Assembly (NCBI GenBank): GCA_022819985.1
Contig: JAJEGH010000016.1
Location: 1-64,000, forward strand
Direction of reading: 5' to 3'
Length of the DNA: 64,000 nt
From: Alphaproteobacteria bacterium
Lineage (GTDB): Bacteria; Pseudomonadota; Alphaproteobacteria; Bin65
Positions within the stretch are counted from its first letter, which is position 1, and each line of letters begins with the position of its first letter. The notes under the pieces are model-generated. The model did not search any database. It had not been told where the DNA came from and was given only the letters and a program-made list of their open reading frames with translations. Made by a program: the position numbers and the translations under genes. Positions 25,387 to 33,359 of this stretch are shown piece after piece.

Positions 25387-27054
25387 TCAGGTATCGGTGG
25401 GAACCTTGGAGAAAACCGGCTCGACGCCTTGCAGCCAGTTCGATGCCTTGTGTCGATACATGGCAAACATAAACGCAACCGGCATATCGTCCGGGCTCAG
25501 TTCGTGGATCGGCACGCCTTCGAAACCGACGTCGCCGTCGACGATCCATGGGCCGGACGGGTCGAATTCACGCCACTCGGCAATCTTGCTGATCTCCAGG
25601 AAATCAACGGGTTCGGGACGAATTCGTTGCTGCACATAACGCCAGTGAATCGCCAGGCAGAGGTTGTTTGCACTGCCCAGCTCGGTCACGCTCCGGCGTT
25701 GCGCCCGCTCAAGCAGCTCGGCAACCGTGGTCGACGGCGGCGCCAGCGATTCGAACCCCAGGGGCGCCAACAGGTCCAAGGCCGTGAACCGTTTGTCCGG
25801 GCGCGGCAAGTCGGTCAGGCCGAGCGCCCAGGCCAGCATGTGGCAGCAGGCCGGCAGGCACAGGCCTTCCGACCGCTCAAAGTCGGAAAGCCCGCCCTGC
25901 GGGGCGTTGACGTTTTCCCGTTCCCAGGGTTCGAGTTCCTCTTCTAGCCCCTCGCGCGCCAGCCAGGGCGGGAACTCGGCCCTGAAAGTTTCGACATCGC
26001 CGGTCTCTTCTACCCGGCTGCGTATCGCAACGGCCGCCATGCAGAGCGCGCGTTTCAGGATGCGTTCGGTCGAGGGCGGCTCCGGCTCGCGGTCCGCCTC
26101 TTTTTCCTTGTCCCCCTTCGTGTCGTTTGCAAGGACATCCGTCGCCGGTTCGTCCGTTGGACGGCTTTCCGCTGGCTCTTCGTGCGGCACGGTCTCGTCG
26201 TCTTCCGATATCTCGAAATCGTCATCGTCTCCATACAACAGGAGCGCCGATCCGATTCCGGACACATAGAGTTCCACCTGCTGGCCGGGTTCGAGCCAGA
26301 CCAGCCCGGTGCATGTACCGGTCGAGACGATCTCACCCGCTTTCAGTCCGATGCCGCGGCGCGACGATTCGTTGGCGAGCCAGACCAGCGCATCGACGGG
26401 ATCGCCCAGCGCGTCGGCCCCGACGCCCTGCCCGACCACGGCTTGATTCACTGCCAACGTCAGTTCGACAGATTTGAGATCCATGCCCGGCTCGTAGTCG
26501 ACGCCCTCGAATGCGGCCAGTCCGCCGTTGGCCGCCAGGTCTGCGATCAGGTTGGGCGCGCCGGCATTGGCGAAGTCCCGGAAGCAGGAGTCGATCACCT
26601 CGATCGCGGCAAAGACTTTGTCAATGGCGCTTTCGACGTCCGCGCGTGTGTAGGGCGTGGACCGTGGCATCAGATGCCGTTTGAGCGTGAAGGCGATTTC
26701 GCCCTCGATCCCCGGCCGGATGAATCTGTCGGGCGGCAGCCAGGTCGGGCTCTTCAGGAAAACGTCATCGAACACGGGTCCGAAAAAAGGTTCCGGAATG
26801 CCGAGCATTTCCTGCGCGAGGCGGGACGAGCAGCCGATCTTCCAGCCGGCGACGGGTCGCTGAAACCGGTCGACGACAATCTTCTGGACGGTATAGCCGT
26901 CGTCGACCGTGCGCGGCGCGTGGGTCGGGTCCATCCGATCGATGGTCCAGTTGTTGGACCGGCCGTTGAGGATATCGACGGCGGCATAGTCCGCCCAATC
27001 CGGCCTCCGGCCGTCTTCGTTTGTCTTTTGCTTCTTCTTGAACAGTCCGAACAT
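25387..27054 (-). CDS. Fusion of a 2-keto-4-pentenoate hydratase-like domain with DUF4272
   Basis: This 555-residue protein has two parts. Residues about 20-270 match hydratases of the MhpD/fumarylacetoacetase fold: VAGWKIGCSSRLAQEMLG, FFGPVFDDVF, IEGEIAFTLKRHL with the two metal-binding Glu, AIEVIDSCF with a third, and GLKAGEIVSTGTCTGL. An acidic linker (about 275-315) follows. The C-terminal part (about 316-555) matches DUF4272: REGLEEELEPWERE, LAWALGL, the PVDFLEIS and VDGDVGFEGVPI segments, and the terminal NWL and TDT. The first residues, MFGLFKKK, also look like the start of free-standing DUF4272 proteins, as if the hydratase were inserted into one. It sits between a hydratase gene and the carboxyltransferase, inside a duplicated junction. 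The function of DUF4272 is not known to me. Confidence 0.78.
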   Translation of the reverse strand: MFGLFKKKQKTNEDGRRPDWADYAAVDILNGRSNNWTIDRMDPTHAPRTVDDGYTVQKIVVDRFQRPVAGWKIGCSSRLAQEMLGIPEPFFGPVFDDVFLKSPTWLPPDRFIRPGIEGEIAFTLKRHLMPRSTPYTRADVESAIDKVFAAIEVIDSCFRDFANAGAPNLIADLAANGGLAAFEGVDYEPGMDLKSVELTLAVNQAVVGQGVGADALGDPVDALVWLANESSRRGIGLKAGEIVSTGTCTGLVWLEPGQQVELYVSGIGSALLLYGDDDDFEISEDDETVPHEEPAESRPTDEPATDVLANDTKGDKEKEADREPEPPSTERILKRALCMAAVAIRSRVEETGDVETFRAEFPPWLAREGLEEELEPWERENVNAPQGGLSDFERSEGLCLPACCHMLAWALGLTDLPRPDKRFTALDLLAPLGFESLAPPSTTVAELLERAQRRSVTELGSANNLCLAIHWRYVQQRIRPEPVDFLEISKIAEWREFDPSGPWIVDGDVGFEGVPIHELSPDDMPVAFMFAMYRHKASNWLQGVEPVFSKVPTDT

Positions 27055-27069
27055 CGGCTTCTCCAGGTT

Positions 27070-27135
27070 CTATTCTTCGAATGTCACCCGGACCGTGCCC
27101 GTCGGTCCAAAATCTCGCGCCACCGCGCACCGGTG
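27070..27135 (-). pseudogene. C-terminal remnant of another hydratase gene
   Basis: Minus-strand codons ending at TAG 27070-27072 read RDFGPTGTVRVTFEE. This aligns with the last residues of the two intact hydratases in this operon (ADFGSLGKVSVTFSA and GDFGALGSVQVTFDV). Only about 20 codons remain. Upstream, at about 27125-27175, they run into the duplicated first codons of the carboxyltransferase gene in another frame. This shows that one more hydratase gene once stood here and was largely replaced. Confidence 0.7.
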
Positions 27136-27178
27136 CAGCGGGAGCGGAGGCGGAGGGTTTCTTGCGTGCGGTCATGCG
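27125..27178 (-). repeat. Direct repeat copy 2, overlapping the stop of the hydratase gene
   Basis: This copy keeps the junction ATGA, where the stop of the upstream hydratase (27172-27174) overlaps an ATG. It also keeps 15 codons identical or nearly so to the start of the carboxyltransferase. I infer this was the original hydratase-carboxyltransferase overlap before the fusion gene was placed between them. Confidence 0.9.
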
Positions 27179-27957
27179 GAGAAGGTGACGCTGACCTTGC
27201 CGAGGCTGCCGAAATCGGCCGTCGCCGTGCCGCCGTCAGGGACATATTGCATGCCGGTGCAGGTGCCGGTCGTCACGACCTGTCCGGCCAGCAGCCCGTA
27301 GCCGCGGCGGGAGAGATCGTTCGCCAGCCAGGCCAGCGCCTCCAGAGGATGGCCCAGGGCCTCCCGGCCCCTGCCCCTGCCGGTTTCCGCGCCCTCGATG
27401 GACATGACGATTTCTGCCGCTTCGAGATCGACCGCCGGCCAGTCGGAAACGGCGTCGCCGAGGACCAACCCGCCATTGGCGCCGGTATCCGCGGTCAGCC
27501 TGAGAATGCCGGCCTCGGCGAACCGGGTGAAGCGCGTATCGATGATTTCGATGGCCGGGAAGAGGCAGGCGACCCGCTCCGCGATTTCCCGGCGGGTCCA
27601 CGGATCGGGCCGCGCCGGAATATCCGCCGCCAGTTCGAAGGCGAATTCCCCCTCGACGCCCTGCCGGATGAAATTTCCCGCCGGCACGGCCGCCGGCGAG
27701 CGGAACAGGAAGGGGCGGAAGACCCTGCCCGGAAAAGGCCTGTCCGTGTTCAGCATCTTCTGGGCGGCGGCAGTGGTGCAGCCGATCTTGTAGCCGGCCA
27801 GCGGCCAGCCGCACAGATCGGCCATGGCTTCCTGAATGGCGCGGCTGTCATCGGCCGTCGCCGGAACGCAGCCCTCGGGCAGGTCTTCCAGGGCCGCCGC
27901 CCTGTTGCGGGCGTCGATCAGCGTCTGTGCGGCCTGCTTGATCGTGTCGGGCGTCAT
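27172..27957 (-). CDS. 2-keto-4-pentenoate hydratase family protein
   Basis: This 261-residue protein has the MhpD/HpaH family pattern: LAGYKIGCTTAAAQKMLN, PFPGRVFRPFLF, VEGEFAFELAADI with the Glu pair, AIEIIDTRF, TGANGGLVLGDAV, and LLAGQVVTTGTCTGM. These enzymes add water to 2-oxo-4-enoates in aromatic meta-cleavage or similar pathways, or decarboxylate oxalocrotonate; the substrate is unknown. It follows the next hydratase gene by nine bases. Its stop codon overlaps the duplicated carboxyltransferase start. Confidence 0.86.
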   Translation of the reverse strand: MTPDTIKQAAQTLIDARNRAAALEDLPEGCVPATADDSRAIQEAMADLCGWPLAGYKIGCTTAAAQKMLNTDRPFPGRVFRPFLFRSPAAVPAGNFIRQGVEGEFAFELAADIPARPDPWTRREIAERVACLFPAIEIIDTRFTRFAEAGILRLTADTGANGGLVLGDAVSDWPAVDLEAAEIVMSIEGAETGRGRGREALGHPLEALAWLANDLSRRGYGLLAGQVVTTGTCTGMQYVPDGGTATADFGSLGKVSVTFSA

Positions 27958-27966
27958 GGCGCAGCC

Positions 27967-28767
27967 TCATACATCGAACGTCACCTGTACCGAACCCAGC
28001 GCGCCGAAATCTCCCACCGCCGTCGCGCCGGGGCGGCAGGGCGTCATGCCGGTCATCGAGCCGGTGGTGACGACCTCGCCTTCCTTGAGGCCGATGCCGC
28101 GCCGGGACAGGTCGTTGGCCAGCCAGACCAGCGTGTTGAGCGGATGGCCGAGCACGTTGGCGCCGGCGCCGCTCGCGGCCGGCTCGCCGTCGATCGTCAA
28201 GGTCACCGCCGCGGCGGCGAGGTCGCGCTCGCGCCAGTCGCCGATCGGGTCGCCGAGCACGAGGCCGCCGTTCGAGCCGTTGTCGGCGACGAAATGGGCC
28301 ACGCCGAGCGCAAAGCCGTCGACCCAGTAATCGTTGACCAGCTCGATGGCCGGACAGGCCTCCGTCACCGCTTCCCGGATCTCGTCCATCCCGTAGTCGG
28401 CCCCGTAGTCGGCGTCGCGCGGCGGCAGAGCGCGGCCGAGTCGGAAGGCGAACTCGCATTCGACGGCGCATTTGTGCAGGGCTTCGGCGGCGACGCTTGC
28501 CGGGCTGTCCAGCAGGTAAGGCGCGAAGACCCGGCCGGGAAAGGGCGCGTCGGTGCCGAGCATCTCCATCGCCGCGGCGCTCGCCGCGCCGACTTTCCAG
28601 CCGGCGACCTCCAGGCCCCAGAGGTCCGCCAGAGCGTTCTGGATCGCCATGCCGTCCTCGACGGTCTGCGGCGTGCAATCCGGTGGCAGGCGCTCGAGCC
28701 GGCGATGGTCGCCGCGGGCTTTCAGCAACAGTTCGGCGGCGGTCCGGGCGGCGGTGTCGCTCAACAT
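27967..28767 (-). CDS. 2-keto-4-pentenoate hydratase family protein (second copy)
   Basis: This 266-residue paralogue of the neighbouring hydratase heads the operon. It shows VAGWKVGAASAAAMEMLG, PFPGRVFAPYLL, VECEFAFRLGRAL with the Glu pair, CPAIELVNDYW, DNGSNGGLVLGDPIGDW and LKEGEVVTTGSMTGM. It is well diverged from the second copy, so it is not a recent duplicate. It is divergent from the MATE gene; the 146-base gap must carry promoters for both, but I see no clear consensus. Confidence 0.86.
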   Translation of the reverse strand: MLSDTAARTAAELLLKARGDHRRLERLPPDCTPQTVEDGMAIQNALADLWGLEVAGWKVGAASAAAMEMLGTDAPFPGRVFAPYLLDSPASVAAEALHKCAVECEFAFRLGRALPPRDADYGADYGMDEIREAVTEACPAIELVNDYWVDGFALGVAHFVADNGSNGGLVLGDPIGDWRERDLAAAAVTLTIDGEPAASGAGANVLGHPLNTLVWLANDLSRRGIGLKEGEVVTTGSMTGMTPCRPGATAVGDFGALGSVQVTFDV

Positions 28768-28913
28768 GGCGGGTCCTGATGCAATTGATCCGGTAGCGGA
28801 ATCCTGCCGGGGTCATAGCACAAAAGCGAAACAAAGCCAGGCCCGGATAGCCGCTCGCGGCGAACCCCCTATCGCCCGGCCCGGCATTCCGATACGGACG
28901 GAACCGGCAGACC

Positions 28914-30302
28914 ATGACGGCGGCACGGCAGGAACTATGGTTGGTGGAAGCGCGGCAGACGATCCGTCTCGCCGTGCCGCTGGCGCTGATGCAACTCAGC
29001 CAGATCGCCATGACGACGATCGACGTGCTGATGATCGGGCGCTTGGGCAAGGAGGCGCTGGCCGGCGCCGCCCTCGGCGGCAGCCTGATTTTCCTCTGGT
29101 CGGTTACCGGGATGGGGCTGGTCACGGCGGTTGCGCCGCTGGCGGCCCAGGCCTTCGGCGCGGAAGACCCGGTCGGGGTGCGCCGGGTGACGCGCCAAGG
29201 CCTGTGGGTGACGGCGCTGGTGTCCGTGCCCGGCCTGTTCGCCCTGCTGGCGATGGAGCCGGTGCTGCTCTGGATGGACCAGCCGGCCGTTGCGGTCCGC
29301 GGCGCCGGGGAGTATCTCGCCACGGTCGCCTGGAGCCTGCCGATGATCGTCGGCTTCGTCGTGCTGCGCTGTTTCGGCGCGGCGCTCAACCGGCCGCGGC
29401 CGGCGCTGTGGATGATGCTGGCGGGCCTGCCGCTCAACGCTCTGCTCGATTATGCCCTCATCTTCGGCGAACTGGGTGCGCCGCGCATGGAACTGGCCGG
29501 GGCGGGCCTCGCGACGACCATCGTCCAGACCTTCCTGTTCCTGGGGCTGCTGTGGTTCAGCACCCGCAGCCGGGGCCTGCGCGACTATCGCATCCTGATG
29601 CATTTCTGGCGGCCGGACTGGACGGCTTTCCGGCGGATTTTCGCCATCGGCCTGCCGATCGCCGGCATCTACCTGATCGAGATGGGCGTCTTCTCCTTCG
29701 CCGTGGTGATGATGGGCTGGATCGACGCCACGGCGATCGCCGCACATCACATCGCGATCCAGGTCGCCGCCGTCACCTTCATGGTGCCGATGGGCATCGG
29801 CCAGGCGGCGACCGTGCGCGTCGGCCAGGAGATGGGACGCCGGAATCCGTCCGGAATGCGCCGCGCGGGCTTTACCGCCCTCGCAATCGGCATTGCCTTC
29901 ATGTCAGCCATGAGCCTGCTGATCGCCCTGTTTCCCGCCTTCCTGGCCGGCCTGTTTCTGGACCGGACCATGGCCGGTTCGGCAGAAGTGCTGGCGCTGG
30001 CCGCGAGCCTGCTCTACGTCGCGGCGGCCTTCCAGATCGTCGACGGCATGCAGGCCGTCGGCGCCGGCGCCCTGCGCGGGCTGAACGATACCCGCGTCCC
30101 GATGGTCGCCGCCGCCGTCGGCTACTGGATCGTCGGTTTCGGCGTCGGCTGGACCCTCGGCTTCGCCGTCGGCTGGGGCGCCGTCGGCATCTGGATCGGC
30201 CTCGCCCTCGGCCTGGCGGCGACCGGCACCTTTTTCGTCACCCGCTTCAACCGGATGACCCGGTCCGGCCTGCCCTCGCCGGAACCGGCGCGCCCGGTCT
30301 AA
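28914..30302 (+). CDS. MATE family multidrug/cation antiporter (NorM-like)
   Basis: This 462-residue inner-membrane protein has about twelve hydrophobic helices in two homologous halves. The start of each half has family features, RLAVPLALMQLSQIAMTTID followed by MIGRLG. Later come ALNRPRPALWMMLAGLPLNALLDYALIF and GALRGLNDTRVPM. MATE proteins expel cationic drugs or metabolites against Na+ or H+. It is followed eight bases later by tlyA. Confidence 0.9.
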   Translation: MTAARQELWLVEARQTIRLAVPLALMQLSQIAMTTIDVLMIGRLGKEALAGAALGGSLIFLWSVTGMGLVTAVAPLAAQAFGAEDPVGVRRVTRQGLWVTALVSVPGLFALLAMEPVLLWMDQPAVAVRGAGEYLATVAWSLPMIVGFVVLRCFGAALNRPRPALWMMLAGLPLNALLDYALIFGELGAPRMELAGAGLATTIVQTFLFLGLLWFSTRSRGLRDYRILMHFWRPDWTAFRRIFAIGLPIAGIYLIEMGVFSFAVVMMGWIDATAIAAHHIAIQVAAVTFMVPMGIGQAATVRVGQEMGRRNPSGMRRAGFTALAIGIAFMSAMSLLIALFPAFLAGLFLDRTMAGSAEVLALAASLLYVAAAFQIVDGMQAVGAGALRGLNDTRVPMVAAAVGYWIVGFGVGWTLGFAVGWGAVGIWIGLALGLAATGTFFVTRFNRMTRSGLPSPEPARPV

Positions 30303-30310
30303 AATCGGAC

Positions 30311-31090
30311 ATGGCAAAGACGACTGCGAGCGCCGCCGGAAAGCGCGTGGACCAGCTGCTGGTGGAGCGCGGGCTGGCCGATTCGCGCAGCAAGGCACAG
30401 GCGCTGGTCATGGCGGGCGTCGTGTTCCACGGCGAGCGGCGGATCGACAAGCCGGGCACGGTTGTGCCGGACGACGGCGCGCTGGCGGTGCGCGGGCAGG
30501 ACCATCCCTGGGTCTCGCGCGGCGGGCTGAAGCTGGCTCACGGCATCGAGCGGTTCGGCGTCGATCCGGCCGGGCGGACCTGTCTGGATATCGGCGCCTC
30601 GACCGGCGGCTTCACCGACGTCCTGCTCCACCATGGCGCGGCGAAGGTCTACGCCGTCGATGTCGGCCACGGCCAGCTCGCCTGGAAGCTGCGCACCGAT
30701 CCGCGCGTCGTCGTGCTGGAGAAGACCAACGCTCGGAACCTGAGCCGCGACCTGGTCCCCGATCCCCTCGCCGCCATCGTCTGCGACGCGAGTTTCATCG
30801 GGATCGAGACCGTGCTGCCGGCCGGGATGGCGCTGGCCGCGCCCGGCGCCTGGCTGGTCGCCCTGATCAAGCCGCAGTTCCAGGCCGGGCGGGCGCACGT
30901 CGGCAAGGGCGGCGTGGTGCGCGATCCGGCGGTCCACGAGGCGGTGTGCCGGAACGTGCGGGCCTGGCTGGAAGCCCAGGCCGGCTGGTCGGTGCGCGGG
31001 ATCGAGGAAAGCCCGGTCACCGGGCCGGAGGGCAACCGGGAATTCCTGATCTGCGCCGATTACCGTCCGGAAGCGGCCGCTGCCGCATGA
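30311..31090 (+). CDS. tlyA: TlyA family rRNA (cytidine-2'-O)-methyltransferase
   Basis: TlyA methylates 2'-OH of cytidines in 16S and/or 23S rRNA. The 259-residue protein from ATG 30311 has an N-terminal S4 RNA-binding domain (RVDQLLVERGLADSRSKAQA, residues about 11-70). An FtsJ-like SAM domain follows (CLDIGASTGGFTDVLLHHGA near residue 97, and LIKPQFQAGR near 195). The stop lies in the first unit of an 11-base tandem repeat that leads to the next gene. Confidence 0.9.
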   Translation: MAKTTASAAGKRVDQLLVERGLADSRSKAQALVMAGVVFHGERRIDKPGTVVPDDGALAVRGQDHPWVSRGGLKLAHGIERFGVDPAGRTCLDIGASTGGFTDVLLHHGAAKVYAVDVGHGQLAWKLRTDPRVVVLEKTNARNLSRDLVPDPLAAIVCDASFIGIETVLPAGMALAAPGAWLVALIKPQFQAGRAHVGKGGVVRDPAVHEAVCRNVRAWLEAQAGWSVRGIEESPVTGPEGNREFLICADYRPEAAAAA

Positions 31091-31119
31091 CCGGATCATG
31101 ACCGGATCATGACCGGATT
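31087..31119 (+). repeat. 11-base tandem repeat (three units) at the tlyA/methyltransferase junction
   Basis: ATGACCGGATC occurs at 31087 and 31098, with a third unit at 31109 differing only in the last base. The first unit contains the tlyA stop TGA. The third supplies the start ATG of the next gene. Eleven is not a multiple of three, so the three ATGs are in different frames. Confidence 0.95.
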
Positions 31120-32386
31120 CCGGGCCGAAATCGCCATCGAGAACATTGGCCGGCGGGGCGACGGCGTGGCCGCCCTGGAAGGCGGGATCGTCCACGTCCC
31201 CGCCACCGCACCGGGCGACCGCGTGAGCGTGGCGCTGACCGAAACCGGCCCCGGCCGGTTCCGCGGCCGGCTGCTCGACCTGCTGCAAGCCGGGCCGGAC
31301 CGGCGCGAGGCGCCCTGCCGGCATTTCGCCGAGTGCGGCGGCTGCGCCCTGCAACATCTGACGCCGGACGCCTACGGCGCGTGGAAGCTGGACATGCTGC
31401 GCGGCCTGCTCGCCCGCAACGGGCTGGACGCGGCGGTCGTCGAGCCGCTGCATCGCAGCCCGCCGGGCAGCCGGCGGCGCGCCGGCTTTACGATCCGGCG
31501 GCGGCGCGACGACGCCATCGTCGGCTTCAACGAACGCCACAGCCATCGCGTCGTCGATCTCGCCGCCTGTCCTGTAGTACTGCCGGAAATCGCCGCGCTG
31601 ATCGCGCCGTTACGCGCCTGGGCGGAGACGGCGTTGCAGGCCGGCGACCGGGCGGACGCCCACGTCGCGGTGACCGACAGCGGCCTCGACCTTCTGGTCC
31701 GCACCGGCGCCCGGCTCGGCGGCGCGGGGCGGGACGCGCTGGTCGATCTGCTGGCCCGCGAGGACCTTGCCCGGGTGGCGCGCGCCCATCCGAAGCGGGA
31801 GGGCGCCGAGGTGCTGGCCGAGGCCCGGCCGGTGCGGGCGGTCCATGGCGGCGTCCCGGTCGCGCTCGCGCCGGGCGCCTTCGCCCAGGCGACGGCGGAC
31901 GGCGAGGCCGTGCTCACGGGATTCGTTCTCGATGCGGTCCAGGGCGCCGCCTCAGCCTTCGACCTGTTCTGCGGTTCCGGCGCCTTCGCGCTGCCGCTGG
32001 CGAAACGGGGATGCAGCGTCTTCGCTGCGGACATCGACAAGGCGGCCGTCGCCAACCTTTCCGCCGCGGCCCGGCAGGCCGGCCTGCCGAAGCTGCACGC
32101 CGAGGCGCGCAACCTGATGCGCCGGCCGGTCCCGGCGGGGGAACTGGCCGGAGCGGAAATCGTCGTCTTCGATCCGCCGCGCGCCGGGGCGAAGGCGCAG
32201 GCTGCGGAAATCGCCGCGTCGCGGGTTCCGGTCGTCGTCGCGGTATCGTGCGATCCGGGCACCTTCATGCGCGACGCGCGAATTCTCGTCGAAGGCGGCT
32301 ACCGGCTGACCCGCCTGCGGCCGGTCGACCAGTTCCTCTGGTCGGCGCATCTGGAGCTTGCGGCCCGGTTCGACTTTGCCGGATGA
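31109..32386 (+). CDS. TrmA/RlmD-family RNA 5-methyluridine methyltransferase
   Basis: This 425-residue SAM-dependent enzyme methylates uridine at C5, probably in 23S rRNA. An N-terminal TRAM-like domain (NIGRRGDGVAAL, then HVPATAPGDRV) comes first. The iron-sulfur ligands are in CRHFAECGGCALQHL and CPVV. The SAM site is FDLFCGSGAFALPLAKRG, with FDPPRAGAKAQA, and the catalytic Cys is in VAVSCDPGTFMRDA near the end. Which uridine (U747, U1939 or a tRNA site) is methylated cannot be told; RlmD-like is most likely. Confidence 0.88.
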   Translation: MTGFRAEIAIENIGRRGDGVAALEGGIVHVPATAPGDRVSVALTETGPGRFRGRLLDLLQAGPDRREAPCRHFAECGGCALQHLTPDAYGAWKLDMLRGLLARNGLDAAVVEPLHRSPPGSRRRAGFTIRRRRDDAIVGFNERHSHRVVDLAACPVVLPEIAALIAPLRAWAETALQAGDRADAHVAVTDSGLDLLVRTGARLGGAGRDALVDLLAREDLARVARAHPKREGAEVLAEARPVRAVHGGVPVALAPGAFAQATADGEAVLTGFVLDAVQGAASAFDLFCGSGAFALPLAKRGCSVFAADIDKAAVANLSAAARQAGLPKLHAEARNLMRRPVPAGELAGAEIVVFDPPRAGAKAQAAEIAASRVPVVVAVSCDPGTFMRDARILVEGGYRLTRLRPVDQFLWSAHLELAARFDFAG

Positions 32387-32395
32387 TGCCGGGCC

Positions 32396-32629
32396 ATGGC
32401 CGGACCGCCCCATAACGAACGCGACGGCGCCAAGGACCCGGCGCCCGAACTGGCCGAGGCGCGCCGCCGGGCGCGCAAGGTCCTGAAGCTGCTGATCCGC
32501 TGCTACCTGTTCGGCGCGGCGGTAACGCTGGTCGTGCTGGTCTTCACCGCCGATCTCAGCCTGGGGCAGCTGGTCCTCGACACCCTGTTCTGGCCAAGCA
32601 CGCTCGGCGAGATTGCGCAAACTTTGTAG
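32396..32629 (+). CDS. Small single-pass membrane protein, unknown
   Basis: This 77-residue frame follows the methyltransferase by nine bases. A charged N-terminus (ELAEARRRARKVLKLLIR) precedes one membrane helix at about residues 35-52. The end, LFWPSTLGEIAQTL, resembles small alphaproteobacterial membrane proteins of unknown role. The composition matches its neighbours, so it is probably real. Confidence 0.6.
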   Translation: MAGPPHNERDGAKDPAPELAEARRRARKVLKLLIRCYLFGAAVTLVVLVFTADLSLGQLVLDTLFWPSTLGEIAQTL

Positions 32630-32645
32630 AAAGAAGTTCAGATTT

Positions 32646-33308
32646 CTATTGCGTTTTCTTTGCTGTACGATATTGCGGTGAGTCTCTATTTACAATTCGA
32701 CGAAGTTGCTTTACGGAAAGCAGTTTTTTGCCGCGATGCAACATTCGGTGACAGTTGGAGCAAACCAACGCTAATTCAAGTACTTTAGTTTTCCTACGCC
32801 CGTCGAGTTTTGGAATTGGCACTGTATGATGGGCTTCAATGAAACCCTTTCCACGAGAGCCATATGTTTTTTTGAAGTCAAAAGAACATACATCGCATGC
32901 AAGCATGCCGGTTTTACTCCACCTTATTTTCTTTGCTTTATCGATGATATTTCGATCCCGTTCCCTTGTTCGGTGCAGCCGATATTTTTCTTTGCCTTCA
33001 GGAAAGGTCGATTCGTCGTCTTCAGAGACGATAGTGGTTTCAGTAATTTGCTTTCTATCTAAAATTTTGAATCCATTTTCCTGAAGAATCCTCCTTTATT
33101 TCCTAGAGCCAAATTCCCTAGTTGCAGATATTGAGCCTCCCGCAATCTGGGCCGCAAGTAAGGCGACGTACTTGTGCGGATAATTCTTTCCCTCATAAAC
33201 AAGAACATATTGATATTTATTCAAGTTATGCTCAGGGGGCAAATTATCGGGATCGATTCTTTCTAGCGCCTTCTCAAAATACTCTCTCTTCAAATTTTCG
33301 AGTGGCAT
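32646..33308 (-). pseudogene. HNH endonuclease gene (restriction-like) interrupted by a nonsense codon
   Basis: One minus-strand frame of 221 codons runs from ATG 33308 to 32646. It is broken by a single in-frame TAA at 33096-33098. The first part (YVLVYEGKNYPHKYVALLAA, then GGSISATREFGS) resembles the N-terminal domain of ScoMcrA/EVE-like HNH nucleases. After the stop the frame continues RRILQENGFKIL, and near the end it has the HNH motif: CDVC, EAHHTVP, and LVCSNCHRMLH. The match on both sides in the same frame shows a nonsense mutation rather than two genes. The low GC differs sharply from the surroundings, so it was probably acquired. An internal ATG at 32906 could still give an 86-residue HNH fragment. 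Confidence 0.75.
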
Positions 33309-33359
33309 AATTCACCTCCAGTCGCAGACAACATCGGAGCGGCGAGCGCGAAAATCGGA

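Noticed and set aside
31087-31119. CRISPR-like direct repeats
   Set aside because: The units are contiguous and only 11 bases long with no spacers. No CRISPR array was seen anywhere in the window.
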